Position numbers and translations under genes: made by a program. A model generated the notes under the pieces. The model saw only the letters and a list, made by a program, of their open reading frames with translations. It made no database searches and was not told the origin of the DNA. DNA of 64,000 nucleotides from Sordariomycetes sp. S80-01Y (taxonomy: Eukaryota; Ascomycota; Sordariomycetes), in contig JAXQJY010000032.1 in NCBI GenBank assembly GCA_037042185.1, forward strand, positions 248,001 through 312,000, given 5' to 3'. Below, piece by piece: positions 23,425 to 35,541 of this stretch. Position 1 is the stretch's first letter. Every line of letters begins with the position of its first letter.

Positions 23425-24935
23425 TCACATATCATTGGCGCCCTTCTCGAGAAGTAGTTGTACTATCGCCTCGTGGCCACCCCGTGATGCCGCCTGTAGA
23501 GCGTTTCCCCATTCTCCACCTTGTGCGTTGATGTCGGCGCCCTTCTCGATAAGTAGCTGTACTGTCGCCTCGTGACCACCCCACGATGCCGCCTGTAGAG
23601 CGTTTCCGTAATTTCCACCTTGCGCGTTGACGTCGGCGCCCTTCTCGATAAGTAGCTGTACTATTGCCTCGTGATCACGATCTGATGCCGCCTGTAGAGC
23701 GTTTCCGTAAATTCCACCCTGGGCGTTGACGTCGGCGCCCTTTTCGATAAGTAGCCGCGCTATTGCTTCGTGGCCACCCCACGATGCCGCCTGTAGAGCG
23801 TTTCCATATCTTCCACCTTGTGCGTTAACATCGGCGGCCTTCTCGATAAGTAGCTGTACTATTGCCTCGTGACTACCGGCTGATGCCGCCTGTAGAGCGT
23901 TTCCGTATCTTCCACCTTGGGCGTTAACGTCGGCGTCCTTCTCGATAAGTAGCCGCGCTATTGCTTCGTGGCTATTAACTAATGCCGCCTGTAGAGCGTT
24001 TCCGTATCTTCCACCTTGGGCGTTAATGTCGGCGTCCTTCTCGATAAGTAGCCGCGCTATTGCTTCGTGGCTATTAACTAATGCCGCCTGTAGAGCGTTT
24101 CGGTAAATTCCACCTTGGGCGTTGACGTCGGCGCCCTTCTCGATAAGTAGCTGTACTGTCGCCTCGTGGCCACCCCGTGATGCCGCTTGTAGAGCGTTTC
24201 CGTAAACTCCACCTTGGGCGTTGACGTCGGCGCCCTTCTCGATAAGTAGCCGCGCTATTGCTTCGTGACCACGATCTGATGCCGCCCATAGAGCATTTCC
24301 GTATCTTCCACCTTGGGCGTTGACGTCGGCGCCCTTCTCGATAAGTAGCTGTACTATTGCCTCGTGACCACGATCTGATGCCGCCCATAGAGCGTTTCCG
24401 TATCTTCCACCTTGTGCGTTAACGTCGGCGCCCTTCTCGATAAGTAGCCGCGCTATTGCTTCGTGGCCACCCCACGATGCCGCCTGTAGAGCGTTTCGGT
24501 AATCTCCACCTTGGGCGTTGACATCGGCGCCCTTCTCGATAAGTAGCCGCGCTATTGCCTCGTGACTACTGGCTGATGCCGCCTGTAGAGCGTTTCCGTA
24601 TCTTCCGCCTTGGGCGTTGATGTCGGTGCCCTTCTCGATAAGTAGCCGCGCTATTGCTTCGTGGCCATTAACTAATGCCGCCTGTAGAGCGTTTCGGTAA
24701 ATTCCACATTGGGCGTTGACGTCGGCGCCCTTCTCGATAAGTAGCTGTACTGTCGCCTCGTGGCCACCCCGTGATGCCGCTTGTAGAGCGTTTCCGTATC
24801 TTCCACCTTGGGCGTTGACGTTGGCGTCCTTCCCGATAAGTAGCTGTACTATCGTCTCGTGGCCACCGAATGATGCCGCTTGTAGAGCATTACCGTATCT
24901 GCCACTTTGCGTATTTATATCAGCGCAGAACTCCG
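23425..24935 (-). repeat. Ankyrin-coding 99-bp tandem array in gene B
   Basis: There are fifteen units of 99 bp. The frame is NAQGG-xYGNALQAAS-xxx-HEAI-VQLLIEKGADV. Change is concentrated in the residues after GG, in the three residues after AAS (RGG, VNG, ASS, WGG, DRG, AGS, VNS, DRD) and in the VQ/AR pair. Two neighbouring units share the same DRG variant. Confidence 0.85.
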
Positions 24936-27067
24936 AAGCACATGGCTTCGGAAAACAACATTCGGACCAGCTTTTGCTGAGAAGCACAGATAGAACAGAT
25001 TCTAGTCCAAGAAGCGAAGCAAAGTAGATGGGTAACAACAGCACAGACTCACACAACGGCAGAGGCCTATTTGTAAGGTCAAACGAAGAACCGATGATCC
25101 TAATCCATGTCTCAAATGCGCCACCGTTTTGTTGAAACAGGCGCAGCGCTTGAGTTTCGACTCGACATAGACTTCTGTCTGCATCGTGATAGTGTTCGTG
25201 CCAGCTTTTCGCAGCATAGAATGCAAGTGGATACTTGGTCGGATCCCCGGTTGCAGAGAGGCCGGGATCCAGCAAATATGTGAGACAGACAGAGGCTATT
25301 TCGGCGTGAACTTCTACTCTTCTCACACTGAAGGCTGCGACCGCGTTGTGCATTCGTTCGGACTCTAGGTATTCTTGAACCGAAAAGTGTGCAATGCGGA
25401 CGGTGGCCTTGTCACGGCGGGGATCCACGTCGACTTTGATCAGCCCAGGACAAACGCGGCGAATCTCTTCCTCGTCGGGCAACCTCCCATCGGGGTTCAG
25501 TCTCGGACTATCTCCTAGTTCCACTGCAATTCCTTCAATAAGTTCCGAAACCGTCAAGGGTCTTTTGGCGTAACAAAGTAGGTTTAGAATCCGTCTTGCG
25601 TCAGGCAAAGACTCTTCGTCGATATTCAACAGCATTCGCTCATAGGTCTTGTCTAGAGACCGAGGCAAGGAAGCAAGCAATTTATCAAGTCGACGCTTGC
25701 TCCTAGGACAAGATTCCAATGCCGCGAATTGACATTCCACCCATCGGAACCTAGTCAAATTAGAGTTAATCTTTTGGACAGAAGAGGAGAACGTACACGC
25801 CTTTCGCACGCTCAGTAAGCGCAGCCTCTATCCGCTCATAGTGTTCCTCCCACTTTCGAAGCCTTCGGTTGTCCCTGAGATGTCTGGAGATAAAAGACGC
25901 AATGTCGCAGTCGACGGCATCGTTCTCCAGCGAGATTTTCTCGTGCTGTGCTGCGTCCAATTCATCGCGGATGTCAGTCTCATCGCGACTCGTGACGAGA
26001 ATGTGGAGGCCAGACTCCCGCAATGCCCGGAGATCAGTCAGAGTCTGGAGCACGGCCCCCCTGTGGCTATCTCGAGGACTTTCGTCTAACGCATCTAAGA
26101 GGATGTACACGTCGTCAAACGCCCGGACGAGCTGACGTAGGCAGTCGAAGAGGGTTTGGTTAGGTGGGGTCGCGTTGCGATAGCTCGCATGCAGGCACGC
26201 GAGCTCCTTGTGGTTGTTATTGAGCTGGCTTGACAACTGCAGAACCAGTGCGCGGAGCATTGCCGAGGTGTCTTGTTTGGAATTGTCATTGAAGGCAAAG
26301 AAGAAGAACGCAATTCCGGCACGTGGGTTGGACCTCTGATGCCGGTGGGCGTACCGTATGGCTGTAGAGAGCAGCACCGACTTGCCGCACCCGGCGAAGC
26401 CGTTGAGCCACAAAAAGGAATGGCGGTTTGCTAGCCAAGCAGAGAAGGAGGAGCCTTTAACGAACCAGAGGCCGGTACCGGGGTGCCACTTCCCGTAGGC
26501 AAGCCTATAGTATTCACCGGTTACATCTGGAGCTTTCAGCCACTCGCTGATGGTCGACGAGATCTGGTCGGCTCTAACCAGATCCACTAATGCTTTGGTA
26601 TCCTCGACGTCATCTTGAACGTAGCTGATATCCTTTGACTCCAGAAGCTGCAGTGCGAGGGATAGGTGCGAGACGATCTCATTGATGTCTTCATCGAGCT
26701 TTTGTAGCGTACTCTGTCGGAAAGGGTACGTTGCTCGGCACGCAGCTGTCCGGGCGGCGGCTGAGATGCCGGCCCTAGATTCTCCCTTGATCTTCCCAGT
26801 CTCGCCTTGTAGCTCTTCAATCCACCCTTCACAGTTCTGAATCGAGCTATGTATGCTCTCGAGCAAGGTTTGCTCGTCCGCGCGGAACTTGCGGTTCCTT
26901 AGTTGGCTGCTTAGTGCCTCGAGCACGCCAAGAAGGTGGTCCAGCTTCTTGATGGTGTATGTGACGTCGGATCTCTGAGACCTGTACGCTGAATAGAAGT
27001 TGAGGAGAGTCTGCGTGATTTGGATGCTCAGCGAAATAAAGCCAGCCGTAGCAGCGGCGACTTCCAT
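23425..27067 (-). CDS. STAND receptor B: Helo-like-NACHT-ankyrin (15 repeats)
   Basis: The model is complement(join(23425..25750, 25797..27067)), 1198 aa. The 46-bp intron (GTACGT...GACTAG, branch-like CTAATTTGAC) joins AKGV to FRWVECQ, a junction common in fungal NACHT proteins. The start MEVAAATAGFISLS is preferred over an upstream alternative because it aligns with the start of D. Residues 1-200 fit the fungal N-terminal domain of STAND proteins (Helo-like). The P-loop GFAGCGKSVL is near 226 and the Walker B YILLDALDES near 322. A winged-helix-like region follows, then about 15 ankyrin repeats of 33 aa at about 700-1198. The repeats are nearly identical. It faces gene C, with 991 bp between start codons. 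It is likely a non-self sensor acting through a membrane- or death-type N-terminal domain. Confidence 0.85.
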
Positions 27068-27420
27068 CGTGGCGTGTCGGACTATGGCGGACACGGCGCA
27101 CCCCGAAACCAATGTTAACAACCCTGCTTTGTAGGCGCAGGGGGTTCACCTTGAGAGGACAAAACGGAGAGGCCGACCGTGAATATATGTCACGACTGGA
27201 TACGCGTAAATCAACTGGACAATCATCAAATACAGCCTCGGAGTCTGCCTGGTGTTTGCCTTGCCGAAGAGGCTTGGATGGGCCGCACACCATTTTGGAC
27301 CCCGCTCCCCTGCAGTCTTTGTAGCCTCGCGGCCATCGGGCATTAATCAATTACGCACCGCAAAAGCATCGGGAATGCCTCCGTGAAGGGGCTCAGAAGA
27401 GCACCTTCCCTCGCCGTAGA
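27068..27420. promoter_or_regulatory. Upstream region of gene B
   Basis: This 353-bp stretch lies between the B start and the duplicated PNP upstream region. It is not shared with the A copy. I see no gene in it. It presumably holds the B promoter. Confidence 0.4.
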
Positions 27421-28058
27421 CAGTACCCGTAAAACGCGAAATGTGGGTGTCGCGGGTTTCCAAAATGAATCGGTTTAGTGGAGTCCACTTCTTTATACCT
27501 GTGGCTGTGCACCCAGATTCAGGGGTACCTCAAAAAGTACCGCTGCTAAATGCAATAACGCGGCAAGGCCAATTCCTATCCTCCCTGAACCCCCCTAGTA
27601 GTGCCAGCGTCATTCTTGGCGACTCGGATATAAGTCTTACAGAACCTAGGTGGTGGTCGGTGTTCGGACAGCAAGCTAGGCACAGGGCCAGAACGCGGCG
27701 TCAACCATGGCTGGTGAGAGCTGACCACTTCGGTCCTTCACATCCTCTCACCAGCGGCTGTAAACCCAGTTTCTCAGCACAACGCCTAAGACACGCAAGC
27801 ACTGCCACTCACCATGGCACGGAATAATGAACCGATGCAGTTTGTCATCCTTGGCTTTTACGACCGCTCGTCGAGGCGTCTGGTTGGTCGGCGATATGCA
27901 CGACCACACAAGGCTGGCGCTTAGGCGCTACTCCTCCTCGATCTTTAATGCTGATGCAGTTCACCTCCTCTACTCATGAAGCTTCATCGATCCTGACCAC
28001 CATGGATCTCCGAACACGAACTATCACCTAAAGTCCGCCTCGAACAAGTACGACCACC
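27421..28058 (+). promoter_or_regulatory. Duplicated upstream region of STAND gene C
   Basis: It aligns with 10437-11051 upstream of gene A through nearly its whole length, with a few small indels near the start codon (about 27945-27975). It also aligns partly, inverted, with 37228-37495. The match to A ends sharply at its left edge. Confidence 0.65.
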
Positions 28059-31000
28059 ATGCGATCGAAGATGCCGTCCAGAAGATTGAGCCACGGTGAC
28101 TACAGGGTGGGATGGATCTGTCCGTTGGAGGTGGAACAGATTGCCGCGCTGGAGATGCTGGATGAGGAGCACGAGACTCTGCCGCAATCGCGCAGCGACA
28201 CGAATATTTACAACCTCGGCAGCATCAACAACCACAATGTCGTCATCGCCGGTCTCCCCAAGGCTGGGAACTGCCCCGCCGCCACTGTTATCACCCAGAT
28301 GAAGATGACATTCCTAAACCTAAAATACGGCCTTTTGGTTGGAATTGGCGGCGGTGTGCCGGTAAAGACGGATCATGGGATGATTCGCCTCGGGCACGTG
28401 GTGGTTAGCGAACCGACAGGTATACACTCTGGAGCAGTACAATACGACCATGGAAAAGCGATAACGGGGGAGTTTGAACGCAAAGGATCCCTTGATTCTC
28501 CGCCAACAGCCCTCCTGCATGCTGCTCGAGAGGTGTCAGTACGGCGTCAGCGGATGGATTATGACCCTATTTGGAAGAACGCGCAGAGAATCGACACTAA
28601 CCATCGACATCTCCGTCGCTTTAAGTTCCCTGGCGTTACGAAGGATCATCTCTACCGGCCCGAATACGAACATCGTCAAGTAGGGGTATCATGTGAGGAT
28701 GGTGGGTGCGACCCTAAGCAGCGCATCGAGCGACCGATTAACGACGATAACACGCCCTTTGTCATTGTGCACAGAGGGACAATAGCGTCTGGGGAGCTGG
28801 TGATCAAGGATGGCAGGAAGAGGGATGACCTAGCGCGGGAGCATGGGGTGCTGTGTTTTGAGATGGAGGCAGCAGGAGCCCTAGCCGATTTCCCGTGCAT
28901 GGTTATCCGAGGCATCTCAGACTATTGCGACTCTCATAAGAACGACGTGTGGCATGGGTACGCCGCGGCCGTAGCGGCAGCATATGCGCGACAACTATTT
29001 TTTCACATGCCTATCGAGCACGAGCACGGGCACGGTGGACACGAGGGCTCCGCAGTACACTGTAGGTAGAATGTTTTGCATGGGATCTCGATTAAGACTG
29101 AAAGACGGCCAGTTCTCGTGCCATACACAAGCAACCCGAATTTTGTGGGCCGCTCCGATATCCTCGACCAGCTCAAGGATCAGCTGAGTCATGAGCAGGC
29201 GGAACCGAACAGCACAGCACAAGCTAGGACTTCTCTGTACGGACTAGGTGGTGTTGGGTACGTTTCGGTGGTATGCTAGAAGTGGCACCAGTGAAGCTAA
29301 CCTATCCCAGGAAGACTCAGATTGCGTTGGCACATGTCTACTGGCTGCATGAGACGTCTCCGGATATATCAGTTTTCTGGGTACATGCGAGCAATGCCGA
29401 ACGGTTTCGCCAATCATTCGCGACTATTGCAGAAGAATGTAGGATCCCCGGCTATACCGATCTCAAGGAGGATATTCTGCTGCTGGTAAAACGATGGCTG
29501 GAGAGCAAATATTGCGGTCGGTGGCTTATGGTCATTGACAACGCGGACGACCTGCAGCTTTTTTTCGGTCACCCGGGCGCAGTTACTACAACCACACACA
29601 CTTATGGAGAGCACCTGGGGATATATATCCCTGAATGTGCTCACGGAGCTATTCTCTGCACCACCAGAAACAAACAGGCAGGCTCTAGGATTGCCAAGGG
29701 AAAACATCCTATTAAGGTTGGCAACATGGAGGGACAGGAATCAGATCAGCTGCTTCGAGTTACACTTGAAGACGTTGGATCTTGCCCCAGTGAGCTAGCA
29801 AAGCTTGCCTCTCGCCTTGAGCACCTACCACTTGCCCTAGTCCAGGCAGCGGCCTTTATCTACGAGAATAATACGTCGGTAGGTGAATACCTTGAGCTCC
29901 TGGATAAGAGCGACCAGCACATTGTCGACTTGCTTAGCGAAGAATTCGAGACGGTCGGTAGAGACTTAGAGACTCCTCGTGCTGTCGCCGAGACATGGAT
30001 CCTCTCGTTTCAGCAGATCGAAAGGGAGAATAGTCTAGCTGGCGAGCTCCTCTCTCTTATGAGCTTACTCGACCGACAGGCGATTCCGCAGGAGTTCTTA
30101 CGCCACTATAGCGATAATACATATACAGGCGGGGTGGTGGGAGATATACAGCTCACAAAGGCCGTGGGTATCCTCAAGGCATTTTCTCTTGTCATGGGAG
30201 AGAAAGGCGGTAGCCTGGATATCCACCGCTTAGTTCAACTTGTCACTCGAAAATGGCTTTCTCGAGCGGAGAGGATCCAACGCTTTTCTAGTGCGGCACT
30301 TTTTACGGTATCACAGATGTATCCCTTCGGACGTTACGAGACCCGGACGACATGCAGAGCTTACCTCCCGCATGGCTATGCCGTCTTAAAGTTACAAGGC
30401 GCCGAGTTTAGGGAAGAAGTATTAGCGAAAGCATCTCTCTTAAGCTGCATCAGTGGATATTTTTATTTTGAGGGTGCATGGAACGATGCGCAACGACTAG
30501 AGGAGGAATGCGTGGGTATTCGGAAACGACTACTGGGAGTAGAACATCCCGAGACACTCTCAAGTATAGCCAACCTAGCGTCGACGTATAGGAATCAGGG
30601 CCAGTGGGAAGAGGCAGAGAAGCTATTTATGCAGGTGATGGAGACGAGCAAGGCCAAGCTTGGGGCGGATCATCTCGATACGCTGATGAGCATTGGTAAT
30701 CTGGCGTCGACGTATTGGCATCAGGGTCGGTGGGAGGAGGCAGAGAAGCTTGAGGTGCAGGTGATGGAGACTCACAAGGCCAAGCTTGGGGCGGATCATC
30801 CCGATACGCTGATCAGCATGGCCAACCTGGCGTCGACGTATAGGAATCAGGGCCGGTGGGAGGAGGCAGAGAAGCTTGAGGTGCAGGTGATGGAGACTCA
30901 CAAGGCCAAGCTTGGGGCGGATCATCCCGATACGCTGATCAGCATGGCCAACCTGGCGTCGACGTATAGGAATCAGGGCAGGTGGGAGGAGGCAGAGAAG

Positions 31001-31744
31001 CTTGAGGTGCAGGTGATGGAGACGAGCAAGGCCAAGCTTGGGGCGGATCATCCCGATACGCTGATAAGCATGGCCAACCTGGCGTCGACGTATAGGAATC
31101 AGGGCCGGTGGGAGGAGGCAGAGAAGCTTGAGGTGCAGGTGATAGAGACTCGCAAGATTAAGCTTGGGACGGATCATCCCGATACGCTGATCAGCATGGG
31201 CAACCTGGCGTCGACGTATTGGAATCAGGGCCGGTGGGAGGAGGCAGAGAAGCTATTCATGCAGGTGATAGAGACGAGCAAGGCCAAGCTTGGGGCGGAT
31301 CATCCCGATACGCTAAACAGCATGGCCAACCTGGCGTCGACGTATTGGAATCAGGGCCGGTGGGAGGAGGCAGAGAAGCTTCAGGTGCAGGTGATGGAGA
31401 CTCGCAAGGCCAAGCTTGGGGCGGATTATCCCGATACGCTGATGAGCACGGGCAACCTGGCGTCGACGTATTTGAATCAGGGCCGGCGGGAGGAGGCAGA
31501 GAAGCTCGAGGTACAGGTGATGGAGACTCGCAAGGTTAAGCTTGGGGCGGATCATCCCGATACGCTGATCAGCATGAACAATCTCGCGCATACTTGGAAG
31601 TCTATGGGGAAGAGCTCAGAGGCTACTGATTTGATGCGTACATGCATTCGCCTCCAGCAGCTACGGCTAGGGTTGAATCATCCGTCCACACAGTCCTCAG
31701 TTTTTACTTTAAACCAATGGCAGTCGGGGAGGGATATATTATAA
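28059..31744 (+). CDS. STAND receptor C: PNP_UDP-NB-ARC-TPR
   Basis: A working model is join(28059..29054, 29097..29257, 29311..31744), 1196 aa. The 53-bp intron is clear and rebuilds the P-loop GLGGVGKTQIA. The first junction is uncertain: an in-frame TAG at 29067 needs the 42-nt GT-AG segment to be spliced, otherwise the gene is split. Residues 1-330 are a PNP/nucleosidase domain about 80 percent like that of A, with GIGGGVPV, FEMEAAG and GISDYCDSHKN. NB-ARC follows, with Walker B WLMVIDNADD near 456. Nine 42-residue TPR units of kinesin-light-chain type (HPDTLISMANLASTYRNQGR) fill about 797-1170. PNP is the probable effector, the TPRs the sensor. It starts head-to-head with gene B. Confidence 0.75.
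30541..31660 (+). repeat. TPR-coding 126-bp tandem array in gene C
   Basis: There are eight units of 126 bp that are almost identical and one diverged last unit. Variation falls at RNQ/WNQ/WHQ/LNQ, at EVQ/FMQ/QVQ, and at HKAK/SKAK/RKIK/RKVK. The identity implies recent copy-number change. Confidence 0.85.
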
Positions 31745-34700
31745 GTATCAATGTAAAGATATACAGTATCACCTCCAGAGTCTGGTCAATAGTCCTCGGA
31801 GACCAACCCAACACAAGCCAGATAAGTTTCTCTTCTCGTTGCCGTAGAGCTTCCAAACAAAGACGCATAGCTGCGACTTTGGTTTTATTGCCCTTTCTGC
31901 AACCCTACCCTTTGCCGCGTCTGTGCTCCATTTCTTAGCTACGACTGAACGACCGGTGAAGAAGGTGTTTGGAGTGGCCGTCTCCCGGTCAGAGACCCCC
32001 GATTCTTTAGTCAAAGACTAATTTCCGAAGGTGCTTCTGAAATGCTTCGGCATCCACTTATCGTTGATATCCTTGATGGAGGAATAGGGTGCCCACTTAT
32101 CCTTGCTCTGCAGCCCTGTCAAACTCAAGTTTGTGGATTGCGTGGCCATAGAACTTCGTACCTGTATCTCATCAGCCGGCGCCGGGCGACTACCGAAGCT
32201 TTTAGAAGCATGACACAGCAGGAGCCGCAGAGGAAGCAATCACCAAAGAACAGCGAAAGAGGTCTTTGAACAGAAGCCGTGCAGCGTGAGATACACAGGT
32301 GATTGAATGGTGGTGAACCGTATACCAATTGCGCTGGCACCTCTTGGCTATATACCGACCATCAGTGTCGCCATCCTTGGCTGCTTCTCGGCCACAGCTT
32401 GTCAGTGTCAACTAGCTGCGTAGCGGCGGCTCGGTCGGCTCGGTCGAGTTCGCTGGCCACACCCTGTCTCGATCGGCCCCAGGTTGGGCCTCCCTGTTGG
32501 CTCCATCGGCTCACTCGAGCCTGCAGACCGAAATTTGCCTCGATCAGCCGCAGATTGGGCCTCCGTGTTGGCTCCGTCAGCTCGCTCGACGCCTGCTGAC
32601 CACACGTTGCATCGAACTGCGCGTGCCATATTAGTCCCATGTCTTCGCTCGAGTCTATTATTGATCACACATTGCACGGATCCAGAGCAGATCAGGTCTC
32701 GATGCTACTCAGCTCCATCGACGCTGTCTTGCGTTGAGCTTGCGTTGACCCGGCCTCTTGAAGCGTTCGAATTGGCTCTCGTGTCTACCAAATGTCTCGA
32801 GCCCGTGGGCTCCTGATCCTGCCAATTCGTGGTGATTCTTGCGCCGGGCTAGCTTGATACAAGTTGCCTGAGCTGCTTCTTCGTCGTCAAAGTGCGTAAG
32901 AGATGGCGAGCCGGAGGTGGTGAGCTAGCAGCTTCGGAGAGGCGAGGGGCGCGAGGGGCTGTTGGCGGCAGGGTTGACAGAGCGGAACGAGAGCAGCCGC
33001 TCCTACCGATGCCGCATTTTTATCATTGGGTAAGGATGAGCAGGCAGCAGTATCGGCGACGAGCAGAAGCGGGAGAAGAATGGGTTTAACCAGCGTGCGG
33101 TGGGCGGGGGTACTTATACTCAAGGAGCTGAGTGACTTGCGATGGTTGATGACGGGCATCTACCGGAGTCGGGAGGACCTGTATCCGACGCATGCGACCC
33201 CTGCATCAGAGCAATGAGAAAGCAGCCCCCAGGACAGCGACACAGGCACTACAAATCTGGGTGACAATGAGAGCACGGCCCCTGAAGTCTCTCATGCAGG
33301 AGATTGATGTGACCGCGAAAGTGTAACGGGTAAACCTCATGACCGCTGAACTCTGGTTGGCCACGTTGAACCTGGGGCGACCCGAAGCGGCTAGTGTGCT
33401 GACCCGACTGCTCAACCTCCCAATACACAACGCGGGGCATGGACTTCACAACCGTTGTTTGCCATGAGAAAAGGTCTTCTTGTCGCGGGGCGAAAAGTAG
33501 GGGCCATTACGCTTGTACGACTAATCAGCTACTTTCCATAAAAGTCCCGATCCGGTAGTTCAGCCTTTTATGGCGCTCTGCCTGCCCAGCCATTTTGACC
33601 CAACTGCTTGCTTGTGCTCTATGTGCCATGCTTCGCAGCATTGCCTCGTCGACTTGCAGCCTCTTGCTGCAACCCTCCAAGCTCAGGATGAGGTAACAGC
33701 TCAGCCCCGTCGCCTGGGCTACCATTCACCAGGACCTGAGTTGTAAGACCGACAACATATCCCGGCCGACCACGACTACTTCACGCGCGCTATTCATTCT
33801 GCTTTGGGTTCGGCAGGCCCTATGTCGTGCAAGAGAAGAACCGCAACATAACCTTTTCCAGAAGGTAAATTATGAGCTTCTTTACTCAACAAATTCTCTG
33901 CGGCCGCTTTGTAAGAGGCCAGTATATACGGGTATTACGGGGGCTGTACCGGCCGAACGGGCAAGTTGAACACACAATGCTGGAAACCGCGATGCACGGC
34001 GTTGGACCTGGCTCATGGAGCGTTACATCAGTCTCCAGCCGTCGCGTTCGCTTTCGGCCCTTGTCCCGTACAGCAGGAGCAGCGTGATGCAACAATGTCG
34101 CTGTGCGGCTGTGTAAATGGTCTCCCTGTGTAATCATGCAGGTCAATACGACGGGAGCTGCGACCGTCTGCATGTAGACCAGCGGTATATGATTACAGCG
34201 CCAGCAGCTCTGCGATGAGCATAAGAAGCTGCATTTACCAATAATCCTTACGGTTCGGTCGCATTTTAGGTGATCTACTTACTAATTAGCTTACTATGGC
34301 GCAGCCTTTCATGTTCAAACTTGGATTTGCTCGTACTTACCGCTCGTGTTGCTGTTACACCATTTATATGTGTGGAGGATTGTGCGGAATTACGCTCTCA
34401 GTTTAGCTAGTATTTCTACTACCAGAAACTAAAACTACGGTATCGCTAAGCCTTAGTTTATGAGTATCTAGACTATTTCGGGAAAAAGAAAAGGTGACAC
34501 CGCCCGGCGTTTAATTACATAAAGAAGTAGGGTCAGACCGGTGCTGGCCCGCATTGGTCCTGGGTCGTACTGGCACTGGATCGCAATGGTATTGGGTCGC
34601 ACGGGATACTTGAAAGGATAGCAGGCCGCGTTATCACTCATCAGAGATATTTCTGAGATGTAGCTGAGCACAGCCTAAGACCTGTCACTGTGCGTGTATC

Positions 34701-35064
34701 TGCACGCCGCTCACGATCTTGGCGAAATGTCACACCATGTCTTCAGCTCCCCGCTGGCACGTCGGCCATCTCCCCAGTCAAGCTCTTCGGCTTATTCGTA
34801 AGATAACTTTCAATTGTTAGATGTCGGCATAACATTTCACCCGCTTAAATCGTACTGTTTGACCGGCAACGTGCTCATTGGAGGAAAGCATGAGCTGGTA
34901 TGTCATTTGACCACCTCTTCAGACCCAATGCGGTGACACTCTGGCTTGATTTCGGTCAAAAGTTTCAGTTTATTTGCCCGTCTCAAGTAATATTCCAGCT
35001 ATTCAGTCTTTGTAGATCATATTCTGATATTATTCGAGTATACGGCTCAACGAGGCCGTCAAGT
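31745..35064. other. Gene-poor stretch with degenerate repeats
   Basis: A degenerate tandem repeat of about 69 bp lies at 32430-32600 (CTCGATCGGCCCCAGGTTGG and a second copy). Short imperfect repeats with TGGGTCGCA or TGGATCGCA cores lie at about 34550-34605. I found no supported gene. The open frames there have no domains. Confidence 0.4.
32430..32600. repeat. Degenerate ~69-bp tandem repeat
   Basis: Two clear units begin near 32468 and 32537 and share a TTGGGCCTCC core followed by TGTTGGCTCC and a CTCGA box. A weaker unit lies to the left. Confidence 0.5.
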
Positions 35065-35174
35065 ATATAAAGGGCCGCTTGCAATCCTACACCTGCTTCA
35101 CCTTCCAGCTTAACAAAATCACAACTATTCAGTCTACTATTATAAATTTACTAGGATCATCAAATCTTCCCAAG
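35065..35174 (+). promoter_or_regulatory. TATA box and leader of the small secreted protein
   Basis: GTATATAAAGG at about 35063-35073 lies about 110 bp before the ATG at 35175. The leader between them is A/T- and CAA-rich, as in highly expressed fungal secreted-protein genes. Confidence 0.55.
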
Positions 35175-35541
35175 ATGCACGCTCTCAACATTATTGTTAC
35201 CCTCGCGTAAGAAACCTTTGCTTCGCTGTGACTGAAACCTCACTAACAGTCCCCCCACAGGCTCGCCGCTACCGGTAAGATTACATGATCCCTTTTCGTC
35301 TCACTCCTTGTCCCTCTACTTCGCTTGTACTTACCTATCTATCCACGCAGCTTACGCCTCCCCCGCCGAGGCCCCCAGCCTCCAGTCCGCTGAGCCCATC
35401 GATGCTGCTGCCATCGGCTGCTACCAACAGGGCACCCCCAGCCGACCTGCCATGTGCTGGAAGCCCAACTGCCCCAGCAACAGGAGATCCGTCTTTTGGG
35501 ACTTTGGTTGCCCTGACGGTAGCTGGAAGTGCTGCATCTAG
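35175..35541 (+). CDS. Small secreted cysteine-rich protein, 78 aa
   Basis: The model is join(35175..35206, 35261..35274, 35351..35541). Introns of 54 bp (GTAAGA, CACTAAC branch) and 76 bp (GTAAGA...ACGCAG) flank a 14-nt exon. The peptide starts MHALNIIVTLALAATAYAS, a classic signal peptide with an AYA cleavage site. A short acidic pro-region follows, then a mature part of about 40 residues with six cysteines: C-x11-C-x4-C-x14-C-x6-CC. The pattern suggests three disulphides, as in antifungal peptides or apoplastic effectors. A TATA box lies 110 bp upstream. I do not recognise the exact family. It lies in receptor-rich accessory DNA, which fits an antagonistic or effector role, but this is inference. 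Confidence 0.7.

Noticed and set aside
30623-31591. Minus-strand open frames rich in HLHLKLLCLLPPALIPIRRR
   Set aside because: They are antisense to the TPR array of gene C and exist only because the unit repeats.
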